Part shown: one piece after another, positions 58,467-64,000 of the stretch | How the letters are laid out: each line of letters starts with the position of its first letter | How positions within the stretch are numbered: position 1 is the first letter of the stretch | Source of the DNA: Paraconexibacter antarcticus | Lineage (GTDB): Bacteria > Actinomycetota > Thermoleophilia > Solirubrobacterales > Solirubrobacteraceae | Assembly (NCBI RefSeq): GCF_024220175.1 | Contig: NZ_CP098502.1 | Coordinates: 1,922,001 to 1,986,000 of the forward strand | Length of the DNA stretch: 64,000 nucleotides | Direction of reading: 5' to 3' | Made by a program: the position numbers and the translations under genes | The notes under the pieces: model-generated | Told to the model about the DNA's origin: nothing | The model's database searches: none | What the model saw: the letters and a program-made list of their open reading frames with translations, nothing else

Positions 58467-58937
58467 GTGCCGCCCGTCCGCTCCGCCGCCGCCCTCGCCG
58501 GCACCGCCGTCGCCACCGCCGCCCTCGTGCTCAGCGCGTGCGGCACGCCGTCGGCCGATCTCATGGTCGTCGAGCGGACGGGGACCATCCCCGGCGCGAA
58601 GCTCACCCTGCGGCTGCAGGACGGCGGCGAGGTCACCTGCAACGGCAAGGGCGGGAAGATGATGCCGTCCCACCAGCTCATCGACGCGCGTGAGGTCCTC
58701 CGCGAGCTCGAGGGCGGGGCCGTCGACCGGCAGAACGACGTCACCTCGAGCAGCGGGCCGCTCGACCGCCACCTGACGCTCCCGCCCGGCCCGCGCTCCA
58801 TCCTCCGCTACCGCGTCCGCGCCGAGGAGGGCACCGTTGCCTTCAGCGACGACTCGGCGAAGCAGCCGGCGGCCTTCTTCAAACTCGCGGTCCTCGTCCG
58901 CGGGATCGCCAAGGGCGTCTGCGGGCTGCCGCGCTGA
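58467..58937 (+). CDS. Small putative lipoprotein
   Basis: 156 residues from GTG 58467 with signal AALAGTAVATAALVLSAC and lipobox Cys about 25. The mature part has TGTIPGAKLTLRLQDGGEVTCNGKGGKMMPSHQLIDAREVLREL and a second Cys near the C-terminus, so a disulphide is possible. No known domain. An in-frame GTG at 58425 directly after the GGT stop is an alternative start. Tail-to-tail with the next gene. Confidence 0.72.
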   Translation: MPPVRSAAALAGTAVATAALVLSACGTPSADLMVVERTGTIPGAKLTLRLQDGGEVTCNGKGGKMMPSHQLIDAREVLRELEGGAVDRQNDVTSSSGPLDRHLTLPPGPRSILRYRVRAEEGTVAFSDDSAKQPAAFFKLAVLVRGIAKGVCGLPR

Positions 58938-58949
58938 GCGGGCCGTCTC

Positions 58950-60326
58950 CTACGGCATCCGCGACGCGGCCTGCGCGAAGGTCCGCAGCTGCGCGAACGG
59001 CACCGCGCTGCCGGCCGGGCGGGCGGACCACACGACGATCGGGACGCCGTCGCGGGTGACGGCCGCGTCGGGCACGCGCGACTCCGGGCCGGCGCTCACG
59101 ACCTCCGGGGGCCCGAACGCCGCCCCCGGGCCCGGCGCGTAGGCGGCGAGGTTCAGGCCGCCGCTGTCGCCGCTCTGCTGCGTCCAGGCGAGGACGCGGC
59201 GGCCGTCCGCCCCGGCGGCGAGGGTCGGGTCGACGGCGTCGGTCCCGTCGGCCGGCGAGACGTCGGTCACCCCGCGGAAGACGGCGGCGGCGTCCGTCGA
59301 CGCGACGCGCACCCGCTGGTGCCCGGCGTACCGCCCGGACCAGGCGAACGTCGCGCCCTCGCCGGTGGTGACGAGGTCGGGCGCCGCGCGGAGGAGCACG
59401 TCGGCGTGCTCCTCCTCGAGCAGCTGCGCGGGGCGGAAGCGCGCGGCCCCCACCGGCCGTACCGCGACCTCCGCGGTGAACGCGCCGATCCCGCCGCCCT
59501 CGGTGACGAGCTGGGCCGTCCAGGCGACGTAGGCACGGCCGCGCGGCGTCATCGCGGTGCGGATGATCGCGTCGAGCGGCGGCCGTGACCGGAGCGTGTC
59601 GGTCCGGTGGAAGTGGGTCCGCGCCCCGGCGGGACGCAGCCGGGTGCGGATCGACCCCTGGGCGTCCCACGCGACGAGGACGTCGCCGCGCGGCGAGACG
59701 GCGACCGACACCGAGCGCACCCGGCCGGTCTCGAGCAGCCGCGGCGCGCCGAAGCGCCCGCCCGGCCGCCGGAGCGACACCCACACCCGGTCGGTCGCGC
59801 CGAGGCCGTCCTGCCACCAGGCGAGCGCCGCGTCACCGGCGGCGCCGGCGGCGAGCTGGGGGCCGCGGAGGTGCGTCTGCACGGCGACCGTCCGGGTCGC
59901 GCCGAACCGCCCGGCGGTGTCACCGGCGGCGACGGACAGCCGCAGCCGGTCGCCGCGCGCCGTCTCCGGACGGGTCACGGCGACGAGGGTCCGCGACCGC
60001 GCGTAGGCGACGGGCGCGGTGAGGGTCGACGGGCGCCCCGCGAGGTCGCGGGGGCGCGAGATGATCCGCTCGACACCGAAGCCCGGCGCCGTGGGGCGCC
60101 GGAAGGCGCCGGCCGTGCCGGTCAGCCCGGCCGCGCCGCCGCCGTCGGTTGGCCGCCAGGTCGCGAGCGTCCTGCCGTCGGGGGCGGCGAGCAGCTGCGG
60201 GGCGTCGACGAACGAGTGCGGCCCCGAGAGGTCCTGCGGGGCCGACCACGGTCCGGTGGCGGCCCCGGCGGCGGCGGGGGCCGCGAGGGCGAGGAGGACG
60301 GCCGGGACGACGGCGAGCGAGCGCAT
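58950..60326 (-). CDS. Secreted beta-propeller-like protein
   Basis: 458 residues with a signal peptide (about 1-22). The mature protein is a chain of about six to seven similar blocks, each with a pattern like AVSPRGDVLVAWDAQG or AADGRRVLAWTQQSGDSGG: a Gly/Asp turn, two hydrophobic strands and a tryptophan. That is typical of a beta-propeller (BNR/exo-alpha-type or Kelch-like). No catalytic motif is evident. Its start faces the EamA gene across a 134-bp divergent region. Confidence 0.7.
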   Translation of the reverse strand: MRSLAVVPAVLLALAAPAAAGAATGPWSAPQDLSGPHSFVDAPQLLAAPDGRTLATWRPTDGGGAAGLTGTAGAFRRPTAPGFGVERIISRPRDLAGRPSTLTAPVAYARSRTLVAVTRPETARGDRLRLSVAAGDTAGRFGATRTVAVQTHLRGPQLAAGAAGDAALAWWQDGLGATDRVWVSLRRPGGRFGAPRLLETGRVRSVSVAVSPRGDVLVAWDAQGSIRTRLRPAGARTHFHRTDTLRSRPPLDAIIRTAMTPRGRAYVAWTAQLVTEGGGIGAFTAEVAVRPVGAARFRPAQLLEEEHADVLLRAAPDLVTTGEGATFAWSGRYAGHQRVRVASTDAAAVFRGVTDVSPADGTDAVDPTLAAGADGRRVLAWTQQSGDSGGLNLAAYAPGPGAAFGPPEVVSAGPESRVPDAAVTRDGVPIVVWSARPAGSAVPFAQLRTFAQAASRMP

Positions 60327-60383
60327 GGTGGTGTGACAACGAGCGACGCGCCCAGAAGTGTCGCCGCGGCGCCCGCGCCCGCA

Positions 60384-60402
60384 CCATCAGCAGCGCTGAT
60401 GG
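60384..60402. promoter_or_regulatory. Palindrome in the divergent region before the EamA gene
   Basis: CCATCAGC-AGC-GCTGATGG: perfect 8-bp arms with a 3-bp centre between the divergent secreted protein and EamA genes. A possible operator; no adjacent regulator is seen. Confidence 0.45.
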
Positions 60403-60460
60403 CCGCCGCGCCGAACCGTCATTGGCACTTGCCTCCACCCGGTGCCATCCTGGGTGCGGT

Positions 60461-61387
60461 ATGGAACGCCGCGCGTGGGTCTTCATGGGGATGCTCGCGG
60501 CGACGTGGGGCGCGTCCTACCTGTTCATCAAGGTCGGCCTGCGGGACCTCGACGCGGCGCAGGTCGTCTGCGTCCGGACCGCGCTCGCCGCTCTCGTCCT
60601 CGCGCCGGTCGCCCTGCGCAGCGGTGCCCTCCCGGCGCTCCGCGAGCGCAAGGGGTCGGTGGTCCTCATCGCCGCGGTGCAGGTCATCGCGCCGTTCCTC
60701 CTCATCTCCGTCGGCGAGAGCCACATCGACACGGCGCTCGCCGGCATCCTCGTCGCGAGCGCCCCGATCTGGACCGCGCTGCTCGCGACGCGCTTCGACG
60801 ACGCCGAGCGCTCGCACGGCTGGGGGACCGTCGGCGTGCTCGTCGGCATCCTCGGCGTCGCGTTGCTCTTCGGCGTCGACCTCAGCGGCGATGCGACCGC
60901 GCTGCTCGCGGGGGCCGGCATCCTCGTCGCCGGGCTCGGCTACGCGGCCGGCGGGATGCTCATCAAGCGCCGGATGGCGGGCGTCCCGCCGGCCGGGGTC
61001 GCCGCCTCGACGATGACGGTCTCGGCGCTCGTGACCCTGCCGCTCGCGCTCATCCACCCGCCGACGTCGCTCGGCCTCGACGCCGCGGCCTCGATGCTCG
61101 CGCTCGGCGCGCTCGGCACCGGCGTCGCGTTCCTCCTCTTCTACACGCTCATCGCGGAGCTCGGGCCGGCCCGGGCGTCCCTCGTCGCCTACATCGCGCC
61201 GGGCTTCGCCGTCGTCTACGGCGCCGTGCTCCTCGGCGAGGACATCACGGTCGGCACGGTCGGCGGGCTCGTCCTCATCCTGCTCGGATCGTGGATGGGC
61301 GCCGAGGGCCGCGCGCCCTGGCAGCGGCGCGTCAGCCGAACCGCACCTTCCCGTTCGAGCGCGCCCGAACCTGTGCCTTCTCGATGA
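60461..61387 (+). CDS. EamA/DMT-family transporter
   Basis: 308 residues with ten predicted helices in two EamA repeats. Repeat 1: MLAATWGASYLFIKVGLRDLDAAQVV. Repeat 2 starts near VAGLGYAAGGMLIKRRMAG and includes ALGTGVAFLLFYTLIAELGPARASLVAYIAPGFAVVYG. Members export amino acids, nucleosides or drugs; the substrate here is unknown. Its 3' end overlaps the convergent LON-domain gene by 56 bp, so the last 19 codons are shared DNA. Confidence 0.9.
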   Translation: MERRAWVFMGMLAATWGASYLFIKVGLRDLDAAQVVCVRTALAALVLAPVALRSGALPALRERKGSVVLIAAVQVIAPFLLISVGESHIDTALAGILVASAPIWTALLATRFDDAERSHGWGTVGVLVGILGVALLFGVDLSGDATALLAGAGILVAGLGYAAGGMLIKRRMAGVPPAGVAASTMTVSALVTLPLALIHPPTSLGLDAAASMLALGALGTGVAFLLFYTLIAELGPARASLVAYIAPGFAVVYGAVLLGEDITVGTVGGLVLILLGSWMGAEGRAPWQRRVSRTAPSRSSAPEPVPSR

Positions 61388-61958
61388 ACTCGAGCCGCTT
61401 CGTCGCCGCGCGGAAGAGGCGGGTGACGAGGCGCAGGCGGGCGTTCTCCGAGCGCAGGTCGAGCAGGCCCTGCTTCGCCTCGAGGCCGAACTCGACGGTC
61501 GCCGCCATCCCGTAGGCGTCGAGGACCTCGACGTCCTCGTCGTCGGGCTCGGCGTCGGTCGCCTGCTCGACGAGCGCGCGGTAGGCGGCGTGCGCGGTCT
61601 CGGCGGCGGCGGTGTCGGGCAGCTCGTCGGCGTCCTGCAGGAACTCGACGGTCGCGGCGGGGTAGGGCAGGTGGTCAACGCGCTCGACGATGCGGAACGG
61701 GCGCGTCCCCCGGCTGAGGATGTTCAGGCGCCCGTCCTCCATGCGCTCGAGCACGCGGGCGACCTCCATCGCGCAGCCGGTGCGCTCGTCGTCCTCGTCG
61801 CCGGCCCAGACGATCCCGAACTCCGAGTCCCGCTCGAGGCACTCGCCGATCATCGTCCGGTAGCGCTCCTCGAAGATGTGGAGCGGCACGAACTCGTGGG
61901 GGAGGGCGACGAGTCCGAGCGGGAAGATCGGGAAGTCCTGCACCACGCGGTCGGGCAT
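61332..61958 (-). CDS. LON substrate-binding domain protein
   Basis: 208 residues. The N-terminal LON domain (about 8-195) starts IFPLGLVALPHEFVPLHIFEERYRTMIGECL and continues with EFGIVWAG, GCAMEVARVLERMEDGRLNILSRGTRPFRIVE. There is no AAA+ or protease domain, so it is a stand-alone LON-N protein, common in actinobacteria and probably a peptide or protein binder. Overlaps EamA tail-to-tail. Confidence 0.9.
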   Translation of the reverse strand: MPDRVVQDFPIFPLGLVALPHEFVPLHIFEERYRTMIGECLERDSEFGIVWAGDEDDERTGCAMEVARVLERMEDGRLNILSRGTRPFRIVERVDHLPYPAATVEFLQDADELPDTAAAETAHAAYRALVEQATDAEPDDEDVEVLDAYGMAATVEFGLEAKQGLLDLRSENARLRLVTRLFRAATKRLEFIEKAQVRARSNGKVRFG

Positions 61959-62056
61959 GGGCCGAGTGTACGAAGCACGGCGCGCGACCGAGCCCGGGCC
62001 GGGCCCGTACGGTTGCGGTTCGCGATCCCGGGCACGCCGGCGCTCGTATCCGTCCG

Positions 62057-63478
62057 ATGCCCTCGCCGTCCGCCACCGCCCTCGTCTGGTTCCGCCGTGA
62101 CCTCCGCGTCCACGACCATCCGGCGCTGCACACGGCGCTCGCGGAGTACGAGCGCGTCGTCCCCGTCTTCGTCCTCGACCGTGCGCTCGTCGCCGGGCGC
62201 TACGCCTCGCCCGCGCGGACGGCGTTCATGCTCGCCTGCCTGCGCGAGCTGCGCGGTGCGCTGAAGGAGCGCGGCAGCGGCCTCGTGCTGCGGGAGGGGG
62301 ACGCCGCGGACGAGCTCGTCGCGCTCGCGGAGGAGACCGGTGCCTCCGCCGTCCTGTGGGCGAGCGACGTCGGGCCGTACGCGATGGCGCGTGACCAGCG
62401 CGTGCGCGAGGCACTCGCCGACGCCGGGGTCGACGCCCGCCCGCAGCCGGGCAACTTCTGCGCGGACGTCTCCAAGCCCCGCACCGGGCAGGGCAGGCCC
62501 TATGTCGTCTTCACCCCCTTCTGGAAGGCGCACCAGCGGCTCGAGCGGCGCGCGGTGCACGGCGCGCCGCGGAAGATGCCGGCGCTCCCGTCGTCGCTCG
62601 CGACCGGCACGATCCCGTCGCTCGAGAACCTCGGCCTCGAGGACGACGTCCCCGAGCCCGTGACGGAGGCGGGGGAGGCCGCCGCCCGCAGGGCGCTGAC
62701 GGCGTGGCTCGCGGGCCCCATCGAGCGCTACGACGAGCGCCACGACGACCTCACCGGCGGGACCTCCGTCCTCTCCCCGCACGTGCGCTGGGGGACGCTG
62801 TCCGTCCGTGAGATGGAGGAGCGCGCCGCCGCCCGGGGCGGTGCCGGCGCGGACGCCTACTGCCGGCAGCTCGCCTGGCGCGACTTCTACGCCCACGTCC
62901 TGCTCCTGCATCCCGGCAACACGCAGCAGGCGTTCCAGGCGCGCTACCGCGAGCTCCGCTGGGCGGACGACGCCGACGGCTTCGAGGCGTGGAAGGCGGG
63001 CCGGACCGGGTTCCCGCTCGTCGACGCCGCGATGCGACAGCTCGACCGCACCGGGTGGATGCACAACCGGGCGCGGATGGTCGTCGGCTCGTTCCTGACG
63101 AAGGACCTCCACCTCGACTGGCGCGACGGCGAGCGCTGGTTCGCCCACAAGCTCCTCGACGGCGAGCCGCTGCAGAACAACGGCAACTGGCAGTGGGTCG
63201 CCTCCACCGGGGTGGACCCGGCGCCGTACTTCCGCCGCATGTTCAATCCGACGACCCAGGCGCAGAAGTTCGACCCGGACGGCACGTACATCCGTCGCTG
63301 GGTGCCCGAGCTCGCGAACGTGTCCGACCGCCGCATCCACGAGCCGTGGCGCATGTCCGACGACGAGCAGGCCGCCGCCGGCTGCGTGATCGGGGAGGAC
63401 TACCCGGCGCCGATCGTCGACCACAAGGCCGAGCGCCTGCACGCGATGGAGCGCTACCGGGCGGTGGCGGACGCGTAG
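62057..63478 (+). CDS. phr: Class I CPD photolyase
   Basis: 473 residues. N-terminal alpha/beta domain LVWFRRDLRVHDHPAL with the antenna cofactor, and a C-terminal FAD domain with TSVLSPHVRWGTLSVREME, CRQLAWRDFYAHVLLLHP, FPLVDAAMRQLDRTGWMHNRARMVVGSFLTKDLHLDWRDGERWFAHKLLDGEPLQNNGNWQWVASTG. The electron-transfer tryptophans and the FAD-contact Asn/Trp block are present. It repairs cyclobutane dimers using light. Its stop region is copied 270 bp downstream. Confidence 0.95.
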   Translation: MPSPSATALVWFRRDLRVHDHPALHTALAEYERVVPVFVLDRALVAGRYASPARTAFMLACLRELRGALKERGSGLVLREGDAADELVALAEETGASAVLWASDVGPYAMARDQRVREALADAGVDARPQPGNFCADVSKPRTGQGRPYVVFTPFWKAHQRLERRAVHGAPRKMPALPSSLATGTIPSLENLGLEDDVPEPVTEAGEAAARRALTAWLAGPIERYDERHDDLTGGTSVLSPHVRWGTLSVREMEERAAARGGAGADAYCRQLAWRDFYAHVLLLHPGNTQQAFQARYRELRWADDADGFEAWKAGRTGFPLVDAAMRQLDRTGWMHNRARMVVGSFLTKDLHLDWRDGERWFAHKLLDGEPLQNNGNWQWVASTGVDPAPYFRRMFNPTTQAQKFDPDGTYIRRWVPELANVSDRRIHEPWRMSDDEQAAAGCVIGEDYPAPIVDHKAERLHAMERYRAVADA

Positions 63479-63599
63479 CGCGGCGCTCGGCGGCCCGGCG
63501 GCGCCCGGCGGCGCCCGCCGGCGCCCGAGCACCCGGGCGCGGGCAGGCCTCGCGGCCCGAGCGTGTGCCCCCCGGTCCCGCGCCTCGCGCCCCGCGAAG

Positions 63600-63647
63600 C
63601 TGAACGAAGGTTCCGGGGGGTCCACCGCACCGTGAATCTTCATTCAC
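63600..63647. repeat. Dispersed palindromic repeat, copy C
   Basis: Left arm CTGAACGAAGGTTCCGGG, right arm CCGTGAATCTTCATTCAC (identical to copies B and D). The left arm differs from perfect complementarity at a few positions. It lies 61-62 bp before copy D. Confidence 0.8.
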
Positions 63648-63660
63648 TTCCCGGCGCGAG

Positions 63661-63708
63661 GGTGAACGAAGGTTCCGGGGGTCCACAGCACCGTGAATCT
63701 TCATTCAC
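63661..63708. repeat. Dispersed palindromic repeat, copy D
   Basis: GGTGAACGAAGGTTCCGGGG, a 10-nt loop, CCGTGAATCTTCATTCAC. Nearly identical to copy C; the pair forms a short tandem array with a 61-62 bp period. Confidence 0.85.
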
Positions 63709-63730
63709 TCTCGGGGCGGGGCGGGGCGGG

Positions 63731-63763
63731 GCGGTGGCGGACGCGGAGAGCGGCGCTCGCCGG
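63731..63763. repeat. Copied end of the photolyase gene
   Basis: 33 bp matching 63461-63493 (last codons, stop and first bases after phr) at 30 of 33 positions, 270 bp further on. The stop TAG reads GAG in the copy. Confidence 0.7.
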
Positions 63764-63830
63764 ACTCGCCAACTCGCCCGACTCGCCGGCCCCGCTGACC
63801 CGCCGCGGCCGCTAGGCCCGTACTCCGCAC

Positions 63831-64000
63831 GTGGCCCACACCGTCCTCGTCCTCGGCGACCAGCTCCTGCCCGACCACCCGGCGCTCGACGGGGCGGAGC
63901 GGGTCGTCCTCGTCGAGTCCGAGGCCATGCTCCGCCGCCGGCCGCTGCACCGCCAGCGCGCGCACCTCGTCCTCAGCGGGATGCGCCGGCACGCCGCCGC
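63831..64000 (+). CDS. FeS-type photolyase/cryptochrome family protein (partial)
   Basis: First 56 codons from GTG 63831; continues past the window. The opening AHTVLVLGDQLLPDHPAL, VVLVESEAML and RRRPLHRQRAHLVLSGMRRHA matches the N-terminus of the iron-sulfur bacterial cryptochrome/(6-4) photolyase group (COG3046). Placed 350 bp after a CPD photolyase, it would give the organism repair of both main UV lesions. The FeS cysteines lie beyond the window and cannot be checked. Confidence 0.85.
   Translation, partial: MAHTVLVLGDQLLPDHPALDGAERVVLVESEAMLRRRPLHRQRAHLVLSGMRRHAA

Larger units (their letters stand above)
63479..63830. other. Intergenic region with tandem palindromes and a copied gene end
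   Basis: 352 bp between the two photolyase genes. It holds palindrome copies C and D and a 33-bp copy of the first photolyase gene end. The flanks are simple GGC/GCC and CGGGG runs. No gene is supported. Confidence 0.75.

Noticed and set aside
61850-63704. Peptides starting MKIHGAVDP on both palindromes near 63.6 kb
   Set aside because: The ATG and the shared residues come from the repeat arms themselves; downstream sequence diverges and there is no ribosome site, so I treat them as repeat artefacts and not as a small protein family.
63600-63708. Tandem repeats as a CRISPR array
   Set aside because: Only two units with a 13-nt spacer, each unit itself a palindrome, and no cas genes.
1-64000. 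tRNA or rRNA genes
   Set aside because: I saw no cloverleaf with a TTCGANNC-type T-arm and acceptor pairing, and no rRNA-like block; a covariance scan would settle it.

Overview
The window is a GC-rich (about 70% or more) chromosomal segment packed with short-gap and overlapping genes. OpcA next to Zwf, a DUF222/HNH (13E12-type) protein, an LLM flavin-dependent oxidoreductase, a MerR-DICT regulator and an actinobacterial-type c-di-AMP riboswitch point to Actinomycetota. A deep lineage such as Thermoleophilia/Solirubrobacterales is my best guess, but this is inference; no rRNA or tRNA is present to confirm it.

Layout. 1-6.3 kb (minus strand): an ABC-F ATPase running off the left edge, a DHA2 drug exporter, and a signalling operon of REC-SpoIIE phosphatase, CHASE3 histidine kinase and response regulator. 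6.4-12.1 kb: a soluble di-iron monooxygenase (propane/butane-type) in which the reductase and a LuxR regulator diverge from the large, small and coupling subunit genes. 12.2-13.7 kb: an IS110-family element with a nonsense-mutated transposase. 13.8-15.1 kb: a DUF222/HNH gene whose start codon overlaps a LexA box. 15.1-22.9 kb: a tight pentose-phosphate operon in the order ROK kinase, rpiB, tal, pgi, gnd, zwf, opcA. 22.9-34.5 kb: mixed genes including a secreted glycosidase, glpX, MerR-DICT, moeA and an RlpA-like protein with a ydaO (c-di-AMP) riboswitch. 34.7-41.2 kb: a Lys/Ala/Pro-rich protein, the principal sigma factor, pilT, a cation transporter, HxlR and a PGRP amidase.

41.2-42.0 kb is a mosaic of repeats that carries a copied tail of a gene lying 10 kb away. 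42.0-46.9 kb encodes a metal ABC transporter in which one permease is fused to the binding protein, preceded by a Zur/Fur-like box and followed by an AbrB-family membrane protein and a Fur-family regulator. 46.9-49.7 kb holds small secreted proteins and an NlpC/P60 hydrolase. 49.8-54.5 kb holds a HEPN-like protein, a pair of ArsA/Get3-type ATPases and a bicupin. 54.6-58.9 kb: a ParA ATPase overlapping ftsZ, which has an unusually long N-terminal extension, then a gamma-glutamyltransferase and a lipoprotein. 59-64 kb: a secreted beta-strand protein, an EamA transporter, a LON-domain protein, a class I photolyase, a tandem pair of palindromic repeats and the start of a second, FeS-type photolyase.

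The most unusual feature is a dispersed palindromic repeat (four copies: 41.6, 51.25, 63.6 and 63.7 kb), found only between genes and each time beside duplicated pieces of neighbouring gene 3' ends. The FtsZ/ParA arrangement and the permease-binding protein fusion are the other main points worth following up.
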